The notes: generated by a model from the letters alone, not told the origin. A stretch of DNA of 64,000 nucleotides from CAIWHR01 sp963830485 (GCA_963830485.1 CAWHNE010000006.1:62001-126000); one strand, 5' to 3'. Counted from the stretch's first letter, positions 35,168-44,957 are shown. Translations and numbers: made by a program.

Positions 35168-36799
35168 ATGCAGATCCGTTCTCCCCGCCGCCGCGTCCTG
35201 CTCGCGCGCGCCGCCGCGCTCGGCTGCGCCGCATTCGCGCCGCGCGCGCTGTCCGACCATGTCGCGGCAGCACCGGCCGACTGGTGCGGGCCGCCCGAAG
35301 GCGCGCGGTTGCTCGTGCCGGGCGAGGACGGCTGGCTCGGTCGCCTCGCGCCGGACGAATCGCTGATCGCCCTCGCTACAGCGGCGGGCGCCACGCCCGA
35401 CACGCCGTGGCCCGAGGCGTTCGCCGTCCGCCACCGCGGCCGCAGCTATCGCAATCCGACGCTGGCATTCGAGTCCGGCCAGCGCGCACGGCTCGTGCTC
35501 GCGAACACACTGCACGAGCCGACCATCGTCCACTGGCACGGCATTGCCGTCGACACGGCCAACGATGGCGCCGGCATGACGCTCGTGCCGCCGGCAGGAC
35601 GCTACGCGTACGACTTCGCCGTGCGCGCGCGCTCGGGCCTCTACTGGTACCACCCGCATCCCCACGGGCTCACCGCGGGCCAGACCTACCGCGGATTGTT
35701 CGGACTGATCGCGGTCGACGACGCCGACGATCGCGCGCTGCGCGCCGCGCTCGACCTGGTCTGGGGCCGCACCGACATTCCGCTCGTGCTGCAGGACCGC
35801 CGGCCAGGCGCGGCGTACGCGCCGGACGCAGGCGACATGCATCACGGCTTCCTGGGCGACATCGCGACCGTCAATGGATGCAGCAGTGCGCATCTCGACG
35901 TCGCCACGCGCGCGTATCGGTTCCGGATCCTCAACGCCTCGAACGCGAGAACCTACCGGCTGGGATTCGCCGACGCCGCGGGGAGGCCCTTCCCGTTCAC
36001 GCTGCTCGGCACCGACGGCGGGCTACTTGCCGCGCCGGTCGCGCTGCGGCGAATGCTTTCTCTCGCCGGCGGAGCGGATCGACGTGCTGCTCGACCTCAC
36101 CGATACGCGCCTCGGCGAGGCGATCGTGCTCGAATCGCGCGCATTCGATCCGATGCATTTCGAGGCTCCGCCCGGCGCCGGAGCGCCCGCGGCGACGCCC
36201 GCGCATTCGCACGCGCGCGACGCCGCGCGCACGGCGCCACGGCCCGGCACGGCCGCTGCCGCGCCCTGGCCCGAGGGCGCGCCGCGGCGGCTCCTGACAC
36301 TGCAGGGTGCGCGAGCGCGTCGCCGGACGCACGGCGATTCCCGCTTCCCTGTCGTCGCTCGCCCGAGGCACGCGCCGAGCCGGCCGCACGCGAGCGTGCG
36401 TTCCGCCTGGGTTTCGCCAAGGGACGCTGGCGCATCAACGACCGTGTGTTCGCGATGGACGAGACGCCGATCGAGGTGCCACGCGACGCCTCCGAGGTCT
36501 GGCTCCTGCGCAACTACCACACGAGCATGCCGCACGCGATGCACCTGCACGGCTTCCAGTTCCGCGTGCTCGAGCGCGAGACGAGCCCCGATCAGCTCGC
36601 GCCGCTCGTGGTCGACGCCAAGGGTCGCCTCGCGACGGATCTGGGCTGGAAGGACACCGTGCTCGTGTGGCCCGGCGAATCGGTGCGCATCGCGATCGAC
36701 TTCCGGCATCCGTTTCCCGGCGCGCAGACGTGGATGTTCCACTGCCACAACCTCGAGCACGAGGACGGCGGAATGATGCTGCGCATGAAGGTCGGTTAG
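35168..36799 (+). CDS. Multicopper oxidase, several frameshifts
   Basis: About 540 residues with a Tat-like signal (SPRRRVLLARAAALG). Copper motifs are intact: VHWHGIAVD, YWYHPHPHG, HAMHLHGFQF and MFHCHNLEHEDGGMM. This is a three-domain oxidase like CueO or bilirubin oxidase. The middle is broken at about 36055 (an extra T in CTTTCTC), about 36313 (an extra G) and about 36360, but each side joins sensibly when corrected. It could oxidise cuprous copper, phenols or metal ions in the periplasm. Receptor gene upstream and flavoprotein gene downstream point the same way. Confidence 0.85.
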   Translation: MQIRSPRRRVLLARAAALGCAAFAPRALSDHVAAAPADWCGPPEGARLLVPGEDGWLGRLAPDESLIALATAAGATPDTPWPEAFAVRHRGRSYRNPTLAFESGQRARLVLANTLHEPTIVHWHGIAVDTANDGAGMTLVPPAGRYAYDFAVRARSGLYWYHPHPHGLTAGQTYRGLFGLIAVDDADDRALRAALDLVWGRTDIPLVLQDRRPGAAYAPDAGDMHHGFLGDIATVNGCSSAHLDVATRAYRFRILNASNARTYRLGFADAAGRPFPFTLLGTDGGLLAAPVALRRMLSLAGGADRRAARPHRYAPRRGDRARIARIRSDAFRGSARRRSARGDARAFARARRRAHGATARHGRCRALARGRAAAAPDTAGCASASPDARRFPLPCRRSPEARAEPAARERAFRLGFAKGRWRINDRVFAMDETPIEVPRDASEVWLLRNYHTSMPHAMHLHGFQFRVLERETSPDQLAPLVVDAKGRLATDLGWKDTVLVWPGESVRIAIDFRHPFPGAQTWMFHCHNLEHEDGGMMLRMKVG

Positions 36800-36807
36800 G
36801 AGCGAAG

Positions 36808-37944
36808 GTGCCGGTGCGGCGAATCCTGCTGATCGGGGCGGGCCACAGCCACCTCGAGGTGCTGCGCCGCGCCGCGCTCTCGCCCGATCCCGGCATCGAG
36901 CTCACGCTCGTCAGCCCGAATGCGCTTGCCACGCATGCGGCGATGGTCCCGGGCCTGGTCGCCGGCCACTACAGCGTCGCCGATTCTCATGTCGACGTGC
37001 CGGCGCTCGCCCGCTGGGCGCGGGCGCGATTCATCTGCGATCGCGCCGTCGAGCTCGACTTGTACACACGGTTCGTCCGCCTCGCCGAGGGCGGCGTCGA
37101 GCCGTTCGACCTCGTATCGGTCGACATCGGGTCGGAGTCGGACCTGTCGGTACCCGGCGCGCGCGAGCACGCGATTCCGCTGCGGCCCGTCGAACGCTTC
37201 CTTGCCGCATGGTCGCAGCTCGCAGCCGACATCGCCGCAGGCCGCATCCACACGGTAGCCGTCGTGGGCGCCGGTGTCGATGGCGTGGAGACGCTGCTGG
37301 CAATGCAATTCCATTTCGCGCGCACGCGCGGCGCCGACACGCCGCGGTTCGCGCTCGTCGCCGAAACCCCGCAGGTGCTGCCCGACCACATCCCGAGCGT
37401 GCGCAGGCACGTCGGCCGGATCCTCGTCGCGCGCGACGTGGTGCTGCACACCGGCTGTGCGGTCACCTCTGTCGAAACCGGCGCCGTCGTCACTGCCAGC
37501 GGCCGGCGCATCGCGGCCGACCGCGTCGTCTGGGCCACCGCAACCTCTGCCGCGCCATGGCTTGCCGCCTCGAGCCTCGCGTGCGACGCGCGCGGCTGTG
37601 TCCGCGTCAACGCATCGTTGCAGTCGGTGTCCGATCCGTTCGTCTTTGCCGCAGGCGACTGCGCGATCCAGGAGGTCGTGGCATCGGGCGGCCTGCGCGC
37701 GCTACGCGAGCGCGCGCCTCTGGCGGCGAACCTGCGCCACGCCGCGCGCCACGAGCCGCTCGTGGCCGGTCAGCTGCGCGCGCGCCGGCTGTCCATCATC
37801 ACCACGGGGCCGCGGCACGCGATCGCCTCGCTGGGTCCCGTCCGGGTCGACGGCAAGCGCGTCTGGCAATGGAAAGACCGACAGGCGCGCCGCTACGTCG
37901 CGCGCTTCCAGCCGCCGGCAGGCGGCAGCGCATCCTCGCAGTAG
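36808..37944 (+). CDS. FAD-dependent pyridine nucleotide oxidoreductase, SelD-N-terminal/NDH-2-like
   Basis: 378 residues from a GTG with AGGAG upstream, nine bases after the oxidase gene. The FAD motif ILLIGAGHSHLEVLRR is near the start, with the His that is typical of the family fused to SelD in some bacteria. The second nucleotide motif is VAVVGAGVDGVETLLAM, and the late FAD motif is PFVFAAGDCA. It is a single-domain flavoprotein of the NADH dehydrogenase type. Its tight link to the multicopper oxidase suggests a shared redox role, which is inference. Confidence 0.8.
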   Translation: MPVRRILLIGAGHSHLEVLRRAALSPDPGIELTLVSPNALATHAAMVPGLVAGHYSVADSHVDVPALARWARARFICDRAVELDLYTRFVRLAEGGVEPFDLVSVDIGSESDLSVPGAREHAIPLRPVERFLAAWSQLAADIAAGRIHTVAVVGAGVDGVETLLAMQFHFARTRGADTPRFALVAETPQVLPDHIPSVRRHVGRILVARDVVLHTGCAVTSVETGAVVTASGRRIAADRVVWATATSAAPWLAASSLACDARGCVRVNASLQSVSDPFVFAAGDCAIQEVVASGGLRALRERAPLAANLRHAARHEPLVAGQLRARRLSIITTGPRHAIASLGPVRVDGKRVWQWKDRQARRYVARFQPPAGGSASSQ

Positions 37945-37989
37945 AATGAGGCACGCCAGCCGCGTCGCGCACCCTTCCCCGCGCAGTTC

Positions 37990-38793
37990 ATGATCAACGA
38001 TCCCGTCCTCGCCGTCGCCGTCCGTGCCGCCCGTCGCGCCGGATCGGTCATCGTCGACGCTGCCCGCGACCTGAAGCGCCTTCCGGCCCACGCGAAGGAG
38101 CACACGGACATCGTCACGGCAGCCGACAACGAGGCGGAGGACGCGATCGTGGCGACAGTGCGCGCGGCGTTCCCGGAGCACGCGGTGCTGGGCGAGGAGT
38201 CCGGGCACATCGAGGGGGCGCGTGACGGCGCCGGGTTCAAATGGATCGTCGATCCACTCGACGGCAGCGCGAACTTCGCCCACGGCTATCCTTATTTCGC
38301 GGTGTCGATCGCGCTCGCGCACGGCACCGAGATCACCCACGCGGTCGTGCTCGACCCCATCCGCGACGAGTTGTACACGGCGATCCGGGGCAAAGGCGCG
38401 CAGCTCAACGGGACACCGATCCGCGTCTCGAGCTGCATGGCGCTCGAGCAGGCGCTCCTGGGCACGGTGTTCCCGACGCGGAAGAGCTCGCTCATGCACG
38501 ATTACCTGCCGCTGCTGGGGACCCTGCTCGGACGCTCGGCGGGCGTCCGGCGCGCCGGCTCCGCGGCACTCGACCTTGCCTACGTGGCCGCCGGCCGGCT
38601 CGACGGCTTCTGGGTGACCACGCTGAAGCCGTGGGACGTCGCGCCGGGTGCGCTGCTCATCAAGGAGGCCGGAGGGCGCGTCGGCGACTTCGCGGGCGGC
38701 ACCGATTTCCTTCGCGCCAGCGAAGTGATCGCCGCGGCGCCCGGCGTCTTCAACGCGCTGCGCGAGGCGCTCGCCGCGGGCCGACGCCGGTAG
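37990..38793 (+). CDS. suhB: Inositol-1-monophosphatase SuhB
   Basis: 267 residues. Magnesium-binding motifs are LGEES (about 68-72), WIVDPLDGSANFAHG (85-99) and KPWDVAPGALLIKEAGG. In many proteobacteria SuhB also helps ribosomal RNA transcription antitermination. Its end overlaps the convergent MFS gene by 44 bases. Confidence 0.94.
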   Translation: MINDPVLAVAVRAARRAGSVIVDAARDLKRLPAHAKEHTDIVTAADNEAEDAIVATVRAAFPEHAVLGEESGHIEGARDGAGFKWIVDPLDGSANFAHGYPYFAVSIALAHGTEITHAVVLDPIRDELYTAIRGKGAQLNGTPIRVSSCMALEQALLGTVFPTRKSSLMHDYLPLLGTLLGRSAGVRRAGSAALDLAYVAAGRLDGFWVTTLKPWDVAPGALLIKEAGGRVGDFAGGTDFLRASEVIAAAPGVFNALREALAAGRRR

Positions 38794-39965
38794 CGGTGGT
38801 GCGCCCGCGCTGCGCGCGTGCCGGCAACAACGCGACGGCCACGCACGTCGCCACCGCGATCGCGGCCATCGCGAAGAGCAACGCACCGAAGCCAGCCGCC
38901 TTGACGACCGGGCCCAGCGCCCACACGGCGAGCGAGCTCACGCCGAACGCGACGGCGAGCCGCATCCCGGACACCCGCGAGCGCATCCGATCGTCGACGT
39001 AGCGGACGATGAGCGCGTCGGTAAACGGGATCGCGCCGAACACGACGGTCATGAACGCGATCATCAGCGCGTAGAGCGACCAACCGTCCGCGACGGCCGC
39101 GAGCGCGAACAGCGGCACCTGGCACGCGACGATGCCGAGGTAGAGCCGCTTCAACGGCACGCGATCGATCAATGCGCCCACCGCGACCTGCGCGAACGCC
39201 CCCGCCACGTACACCAGCGCAAGCAGCGCGCCCAGCACCGCGGGATCGGCGGTGATCGCGCTCATGCGCTCGCGCAGGAGCTCGCCGTTGCCGTTGGTGG
39301 TGAAGTTGAACAACAGGCCCGACGTGATCGACGCGACGGTGATCACGGCGAAGGCGCGTGCGAGCAACCCAGATGGCAGCTCGTCCTGCGTCGCGCCGCG
39401 CCGCGCGGGCGGCAGGGGTTCGTCCGGCGCAACGCCTTGCAAATGCGGCGCCACAGGCGAACGCGACGAGCGCGGGCACCGCGAACGCCGCGCGCCAGCC
39501 CGCGTACTTCACCAGAACCCCCGTCGTCACTGCGGCGAGTGCGACGCCGAGATTGCCGGCGAGCCCGTTGATCCCGATCGTGAGCCCGGGCCGTGCGGAT
39601 CCACGCACGAGCAGCGGGATACCCACGGGATGGTAGATCGACGAGAACGCCCCCATCAGCGTGAGCGCCGCGGCGAGCTGCCACGGGCCCGTCGTCGCCG
39701 CGACGAGCAGCATCGACGCGCCCATACCGAAGAAGAACACGAGCATCATCCGCCGGCGGCCCCAGTGATCGCCCAGCCGTCCCGCCGGCAGCGAGCCGAG
39801 ACCGAACAGCGCGAACGCCCCGACCCCATACGGCATGAGGTCCTCCCAGCGCGCGATCCCGAAATCGGCGGCGATCGCGCCGACCGCCGTCGCGAACACG
39901 AGCAGGAACATGTGATCGAGCGCGTGCGCAGCGTTGAGCAGGAGCGCCGTCGGACGGTGCGTCAT
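38750..39965 (-). CDS. MFS transporter, frameshifted
   Basis: About 400 residues, 12 membrane helices. The N-terminal half (HALDHMFLLVFATAVGAIAA, the MFS loop GRLGDHWGRRRMM) is in one frame. After FACGAAFARRC the frame shifts near 39450 and continues with GLLARAFAVITVASITSG to the end. The start overlaps the end of the ComC-like gene by four bases. As the last gene of the sulfolactate cluster it is the best candidate for the uptake system; known clusters use a tripartite SlcHFGD transporter instead. Substrate specificity is inferred only from position. Confidence 0.82.
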
Positions 39966-40973
39966 GCTGCTACTCCGGCACGCCGGTGCAGATCGTCGAG
40001 CAGGGTCTGTGGAATCTCGACCCCGTTCGCCGCCGCGCGCTCCGCGAGCGCGTCGCGCCGGGCGCCGGGGACGCGTACGCCGGCATCCTTCGCCGCCTCG
40101 GCCAGCAGCGTCTCGACACGCTCGAGATACGCGGCGCGGCCCGCGAGCGCGTCGGGATCGAGCACCAGAAACGCCTGACCCAGCCGCGGCCGATTGCCTT
40201 CGTCGACGAAGAACGAGGTCGCCTCGAAGCCGATCGCGGCACCGGTGAGCGCCGTGACCAGGAGCTCGACGACGAGCGCGAGCATCGCGCCTTTCGTGCC
40301 GCCCGCCGGGAGCATCGAGCCCTCGAGCCCGGCCGTCGGGTCCGTCGTCGGCTTGCCGTCGCGGTCGAGCGCCCAGCCCGGCGGAATCGACCGGCCCTCC
40401 TTCGCCGCGACCATCAGCTTGCCGCGCGCGACTTCCGACAGCGACAGGTCGACGACGAGCGGTGCGCCCTCGCGGCGCGGAAAGATGGCGGCGATCGGAT
40501 TGGTCCCGAGGAGCGGCCGCATGCCGCCCGCGACCGCCATCGCCGCGGGGGAATTGCCGAACGCGAGTGCCGACCATGCCCGCGGCGGCGATTGGCTGCA
40601 GGTGGTACGCCGCGACGCCGAAATGATGACTGTTCGTCACGCCGACAAACGCGACGCCGTGCTCGCGCGCGCGCCGGATCGCCTCGTCGACCGCGAGCGC
40701 GCACGCGGGGAACGCGAGCCCGCAGCGAGCGTCGACCAGCGCCGCGCCACCCTTCGCGCGGACGACTTCGGCGTGCGCCTTGCCGTCGGCGCGGCCGTTC
40801 GCGAGGTGCGTCGCGTACTGCGGAAGGCGCGACACGCCGTGCGACGCGAGCCCCTGCGCCTCCGCGTGGACGAGCGCGCGCGCGGTCGAAGCTGCCATCG
40901 CGCCGCCCGCGCCGGCGCGCTCGAGCACGCGGCACGCGAGCGCCTCGAGGTCGGCGAGTGAAATCGCGGGCAT
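39962..40973 (-). CDS. comC: Ldh2/ComC-family dehydrogenase, probable (R)-sulfolactate dehydrogenase, frameshifted
   Basis: About 335 residues of the malate/L-lactate dehydrogenase (Ldh2) fold, which uses NAD(P)H without a Rossmann fold. Motifs: HAEAQGLASHGVSRLPQY near the N-terminus, VGVTNSHHFGVAAYHLQPIA, and after a break near 40555 GTNPIAAIFPRREGAPLV and GWALDRDGKPTTDP. In sulfolactate degraders ComC reduces 3-sulfopyruvate to (R)-sulfolactate, the substrate of SuyAB. SuyAB and an SlcC-like gene in the same cluster make that role likely, though a malate or ureidoglycolate dehydrogenase cannot be excluded from sequence alone. Confidence 0.75.
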
Positions 40974-40980
40974 CGCCGCC

Positions 40981-41919
40981 TCAGCCTGCCGCGAGGCTCG
41001 CCGCGACGCGCTCGGCGATCAGTGTCGAGACGCGCGCATTGGACTCGCGCGTGAGGCCCGCGATGTGCGGCGTCAGCACGAGGTTCGGGCAGCCCGCGAG
41101 CGACGAGCCCTCCGGGAGTGGCTCGTGCTCGAAGACGTCGAGTGCCGCACCACCCAGCATGCCCTCCCGCAGCGCAGCGGCGAGTGCCACTTCGTCGACG
41201 ACGCCACCGCGCGCGGTGTCGATCAGGATCGCGTCCGACTTCATCGTCGCGAGCCGCGCGGCGTCGATCAAGTGCCGCGTCGCGGGCGTCAACGGCACGT
41301 GCAGCGTGACGACGTCAGCCGCAGCGAGCACCTCGTCGAGCGAGACGCACGCCGCGCCCGCCTCGGCCCAGACGGCGGACGTCGCCGCGAGCTCGGGATC
41401 GTGGGCGACGATGCGCATGCCGAGTCCTCGCGCCAGCCGCGCGGTCAGACGGCCGATGCCGCCGAAGCCGACGACGCCGAGCGTCTTGCCGGCGATCTCG
41501 CGCCCGTTCGACAGCGAGCCGCGCGGCCACGCGCCGGCCGCGACATCCGCGGTCGCCCCATACGCGCCGCGCAGGAGGACAAACGCCATGGCGACGACGT
41601 ACTCGGCCACGGCGAGCGCGTTGGCGCCCGTCGCCGGGATCACCTCGATGCCGCGCTCAGCGCACGCGGCGACGTCGATGTTGTCGAGGCCGACGCCGAG
41701 GCGGCCCACGACGCGCAGCTTCGTCGCCGCGGCAAGCAGCGGACGATTCACCTGCGTCCGGTTGCGGACGATCAGTGCGTCGGCGCCGGCGCAGGCCGCC
41801 CGCAGCTCGTCGCCGCGGTCGACGAGTTCCGGATCGTAGAGCGTGTCGTGGTGGCCGGCGAGCGCGGCGACGGCCGTCTCGTCCATGAACTCGGCGATGA
41901 CGACACGCCGGCGCGTCAT
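40981..41919 (-). CDS. slcC: D-2-hydroxyacid dehydrogenase family, probable (S)-sulfolactate dehydrogenase
   Basis: 312 residues. The NAD-binding motif is GVVGFGGIGRLTARLARGLG. Catalytic residues lie in DTARGGVVDEVAL (Arg), HEPLPEG (Glu) and TPHIAGLT (His), and a substrate-domain signature is VGRLGVGLDNIDVAACAERG. SlcC oxidises (S)-sulfolactate to sulfopyruvate in the two-branch pathway known from Chromohalobacter. It overlaps the VOC gene by four bases and is followed seven bases on by the ComC-like gene. The fold is certain; the substrate is inferred from the cluster. Confidence 0.8.
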   Translation of the reverse strand: MTRRRVVIAEFMDETAVAALAGHHDTLYDPELVDRGDELRAACAGADALIVRNRTQVNRPLLAAATKLRVVGRLGVGLDNIDVAACAERGIEVIPATGANALAVAEYVVAMAFVLLRGAYGATADVAAGAWPRGSLSNGREIAGKTLGVVGFGGIGRLTARLARGLGMRIVAHDPELAATSAVWAEAGAACVSLDEVLAAADVVTLHVPLTPATRHLIDAARLATMKSDAILIDTARGGVVDEVALAAALREGMLGGAALDVFEHEPLPEGSSLAGCPNLVLTPHIAGLTRESNARVSTLIAERVAASLAAG

Positions 41920-42365
41920 GGCTGCTTCGCGAAGAGCCGGTCGATATCGCGAAACGCCTTGAACTCGAGCGCGTTCCCGAACGGATCGAGGAAGAACATC
42001 GTCGCCTGCTCGCCCGGCAGACCCCTGAACCGCACGTACGGCTCGACGACGAATTCCACTCCCGCAGATCGGAGGCGCTCCGCCAGCCCTTCCCACGTCG
42101 ACAGGTCCAGGATGACGCCGAAATGGCGGACCGGCACGCTCTTGCCATCGACGTCGCTCGTCGCCTCCCTCATCTCGGCCCGCGCGACCTTGTGCGCAAC
42201 GATCTGGTGTCCGTGGAAGTCGAAATCGACCCAATCCGGCGACGAGCGGCCTTCGGCGCAGCCCAGGAGCTCGCCATAGAAGCGGCGAGCTTCGTCGAGA
42301 TCGGTCACCGGAAACGCGAGGTGAAAACGCGGGTAATTCGGCGTCGGGAGGTGGTCGGTCGTCAT
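41916..42365 (-). CDS. VOC family (glyoxalase-like) protein
   Basis: 149 residues forming two beta-alpha-beta-beta-beta units: RFHLAFPVTDLDEARRFYGE at the start, then DFDFHGHQIVAHK, PVRHFGVILDLSTWEG and FFLDPFGNALEFKAF. Metal ligands His and Glu are present (FHLAF, HFGV, LEFKAF). It overlaps both neighbours by four bases, so it is part of the operon. Proteins of this subgroup are often called glyoxalase/bleomycin-resistance homologues. I know of no assigned role in sulfolactate breakdown. Confidence 0.83.
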   Translation of the reverse strand: MTTDHLPTPNYPRFHLAFPVTDLDEARRFYGELLGCAEGRSSPDWVDFDFHGHQIVAHKVARAEMREATSDVDGKSVPVRHFGVILDLSTWEGLAERLRSAGVEFVVEPYVRFRGLPGEQATMFFLDPFGNALEFKAFRDIDRLFAKQP

Positions 42366-43330
42366 GGCTGCCACGGCAGGTGCTCGAGGTCGACGTTGCC
42401 GCCGCTCACGATGACGCCGACGCGGCGGCCGCGCAGGTCGAGCGTCCTCTCGAGCAGGCACGCGAGCGGGACGGCGGAGGACGGTTCGACGACGATCTTC
42501 ATCCGCTCCCAGATCATCCTCATCGCGCGGACGATGCCCTCCTCGGTCGCAAGTCCGATCGAGGCGACATTCGCCCGCAGCGCGGCAAGCGTGCGCGGCG
42601 AAAGCGTCGTGCGCAGCCCGTCGGCAATCGTCACCGCTGCCGCCGCAGGCTCCACGCGCCCCGAGGCAAGGCTTCGCGCCGCGTCGTCGGCGTTCGCCGG
42701 TTCGGCACCATGCACGGCGATGGCAGGTCGCGTCGACTTCGCAGCGATGGATGTGCCCGACAGGAGTCCGCCGCCGCCGACTGGCGTGACGATCGCGTCG
42801 AGCTCCGGCACCTGCGCCAGGAGCTCGAGCGCCGCGGTGCCCTGCCCCGCGATCACGGTCGCGTCATCGAACGGGTGCACGAGGGTAGCCCCGGTCGCCG
42901 CGAGGAGCTCGGCGCACGCGGCCTCGCGCGCGGCGAGCGTCGGCACGCACTGCCGGACCGTCGCGCCATAGCGGCGCACGTTGGCGAGCTTGACCTGCGC
43001 CGCGTTCTCCGGCATCACGACCCACGCCGGAATGCCGCGAAGCGCGGCGGCGAACGCCAGCGCCGCGCCATGGTTGCCCGACGAGTGCGTAACGACGCCC
43101 CTTTGCGCAACGTCCGCGGCGAGCGACATCACCGCGTTCGTGGCGCCGCGCGCCTTGAAAGCGCCGACCTTCTGGAAGTTCTCGCACTTGAAGTAGAGGT
43201 GTGCGCTTGTCTCCTCGTCGAGCGCGGCGCACGTGAGCACCGGTGTCCGGTGCACGTGCGGCGCGATCCGCGCGTGCGCGGCCCGGATCGCCGCGAGATC
43301 AGGCAGAAGCGGGGTGGAAGCGCCATCCAT
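42362..43330 (-). CDS. PLP-dependent threonine/serine dehydratase-like enzyme
   Basis: 322 residues of fold type II. The PLP lysine is Lys59 in VGAFKARGA. The phosphate-binding and substrate loops are SSGNHGAALA and PVGGGGLLSG. There is no C-terminal ACT regulatory domain, as in catabolic serine/threonine dehydratases, serine racemases and hydroxyaspartate ammonia-lyases. It overlaps the VOC gene by four bases and follows suyB after 20 bases. In this cluster it might act on a sulfur-containing amino acid related to sulfolactate, but that is speculative. Confidence 0.83.
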   Translation of the reverse strand: MDGASTPLLPDLAAIRAAHARIAPHVHRTPVLTCAALDEETSAHLYFKCENFQKVGAFKARGATNAVMSLAADVAQRGVVTHSSGNHGAALAFAAALRGIPAWVVMPENAAQVKLANVRRYGATVRQCVPTLAAREAACAELLAATGATLVHPFDDATVIAGQGTAALELLAQVPELDAIVTPVGGGGLLSGTSIAAKSTRPAIAVHGAEPANADDAARSLASGRVEPAAAAVTIADGLRTTLSPRTLAALRANVASIGLATEEGIVRAMRMIWERMKIVVEPSSAVPLACLLERTLDLRGRRVGVIVSGGNVDLEHLPWQP

Positions 43331-43350
43331 CGGCGGGGTCGGTCGCGGTC

Positions 43351-44511
43351 TTATGCGCTCTCGTAGAGTCGCGTCAGTACGAACTCGCGATGGCCGAGCG
43401 CCTCGGCGGCCGTGAGCCGCCCGTTGGCCGTGCGCAGCATCATGTCGAGCAGCCGGTCGCCCGCGTCGCTCATCGTGATCTCGCGCTGCAGGAGGCCCGA
43501 CGTGTCGACGTCGACGTGCTCGCGCATCGTGCGCACCGTCCGTGGATTCGCGCAGACCTTGATCACCGGCAGGATCGGGTTGCCAATGACGTTCCCCTGC
43601 CCGGTCGGGAAGAAATGCACGACGAACCCAGCGGCGGCGCAGAGGGTCACCATCTCGGCCGCCGCGGACGAGCTGTCCATGAACCAGAGCCCGGGTCCGG
43701 TGGGCACCTCGGCCTTGTCGAGCACGCCGTCGACGACGCACTTCTTGCCGATCTTCTGGATGTTGCCCAGCGCCTTCTCCTCGATCGTCGTCAGGCCGCC
43801 GGCGATGTTGCCCTTGGTGGGCTGCGAATCGGAGAGGTCGCTCGTCTTGTGCCGGTCGATCACCTGCTGGTAGCGGTCGAACATCCGCATGAACTCGCTG
43901 CGGACCTTGTCGTTGCGGCAGCGCGCCGCGACGATCTGCTCGCCGCCGGTCAGCTCCGTCGTCTCGCCGAACACCAGCGTGCAGCCGGCCGTGTAGAGCT
44001 TGTCGAACGCGTCGCCGACCGTTGGATTCGATCCACAGCCGGATGTCGTATCCGATTCGCCGCACTTGCACGAGACCCACAGCTCCTTCACGTCGCAGGT
44101 CTCGCGCTGCCGCTCGCTCGCCGACTGGACGAACTCCCTCGCCGCGCGCGAGGCGCGCAGGATCGTGTCGTGGTCGCCGTGGAGCTCGATGCCGAAGCCC
44201 GCCACCGGCTTGCCGGTCGCGGCGATGCCGTCGACGACCTTCTTCGTCCACTGGTCCTCGATGCCGATCACGACGACCGCAGCGACATTCGGGTTTGCGC
44301 CGGTGCCGATCAGCGTGCGGAAATGCAGATCGAGGTCGGCGCCGAACTGCAGCCGCCCGTACGGGTGCGGAATCGCAAGCGCACCCTTGACGTTGTGCGC
44401 GACAGCCTCGCACGCCGCGTTCGACAGGTCGTCGACCGGCAGCAGGATCACGTGGTTGCGCACGCCGACGCGGCCGTTCTCGCGGCGGTAACCCTGAAAG
44501 GAGGATTGCAT
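43351..44511 (-). CDS. suyB: (2R)-sulfolactate sulfo-lyase subunit beta SuyB (UxaA family)
   Basis: 386 residues. With SuyA it splits (R)-3-sulfolactate to pyruvate and sulfite. It belongs to the altronate/galactarate dehydratase family: GYRRENGRVGVRNHVILLP, HPYGRLQFGADLDLHFRTLI, SCKCGESDTTSGCGSNPTVG with iron-binding cysteines, KGNIAGGLTTIEEKALGNIQ and PTGQGNVIGNPILPVIK. Agreement with known SuyB proteins along the whole length is very close from memory. The start at MQSSFQGYRR fits the family; a GTG nine codons upstream is an alternative. The only other reading would be an altronate or galactarate dehydratase, but these lack such close agreement. Confidence 0.9.
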   Translation of the reverse strand: MQSSFQGYRRENGRVGVRNHVILLPVDDLSNAACEAVAHNVKGALAIPHPYGRLQFGADLDLHFRTLIGTGANPNVAAVVVIGIEDQWTKKVVDGIAATGKPVAGFGIELHGDHDTILRASRAAREFVQSASERQRETCDVKELWVSCKCGESDTTSGCGSNPTVGDAFDKLYTAGCTLVFGETTELTGGEQIVAARCRNDKVRSEFMRMFDRYQQVIDRHKTSDLSDSQPTKGNIAGGLTTIEEKALGNIQKIGKKCVVDGVLDKAEVPTGPGLWFMDSSSAAAEMVTLCAAAGFVVHFFPTGQGNVIGNPILPVIKVCANPRTVRTMREHVDVDTSGLLQREITMSDAGDRLLDMMLRTANGRLTAAEALGHREFVLTRLYESA

Positions 44512-44582
44512 GGTTAGGCCCAGGACGGGTTTGGACACGGTCTTGGCACGCCGCCGAAGTCACCGCGAGGCTGCGAGCGGTT

Positions 44583-44609
44583 GAGCGTCGCGCCAGCAGC
44601 GCGACGCTC
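44583..44609. repeat. Hairpin between suyA and suyB
   Basis: GAGCGTCGCG (44583-44592) and CGCGACGCTC (44600-44609) form a perfect 10-base stem with a seven-base loop in the 164-base gap of the suy transcript. No T-run follows, so it more likely affects mRNA processing or stability, or is a REP unit. Confidence 0.5.
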
Positions 44610-44675
44610 CAACGGCTTGCAGGCTCGCGCAGAGAACAGTGCGCACCAGGAATTCATGCCAAGCGAACGTACGTC

Positions 44676-44957
44676 TCACCAACGCTTCGTCTTGATGTTG
44701 TGGACGTGCGCGTGCTCGCCCTTGCGGATCGGCTGCACGACCTTCCCGATGTCGATGCCGTACTTGATCACCGTCTCTCCGACCGCCATGTCCTTGAGCG
44801 CCACCTTGTGGCCGAGCGGGATGTCCTGGACGCAAGGGAGTGTGATCGTCCGGTCTTCGTCGAGGATGAGGCCCGTCAACGTCGCGCCGGCGGCCACGCC
44901 CTCGACGACGACGACGGCGACCGAGTCGCGGGGGTCGTGCAGCACGCAATGGATCAT
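44676..44957 (-). CDS. suyA: (2R)-sulfolactate sulfo-lyase subunit alpha SuyA (SAF domain)
   Basis: 93 residues. The start MIHCVLHDPRDSVAV matches the usual SuyA start; an open frame continues upstream without a better signal. The SAF-type domain shows IPLGHKVALKDMAVGETVIK and the end HVHNIKTKRW, which is very characteristic of SuyA. It is the small partner of SuyB, and the first gene of the operon, divergent from the GntR gene. Confidence 0.9.
   Translation of the reverse strand: MIHCVLHDPRDSVAVVVVEGVAAGATLTGLILDEDRTITLPCVQDIPLGHKVALKDMAVGETVIKYGIDIGKVVQPIRKGEHAHVHNIKTKRW

Noticed and set aside
43351..44511. Altronate dehydratase (uronate catabolism) as the function of the UxaA-family gene
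   Set aside because: The separate SAF subunit ending HNIKTKRW and the close agreement with SuyB, plus the two sulfolactate-type dehydrogenases, favour sulfolactate sulfo-lyase; no uronate genes are nearby.
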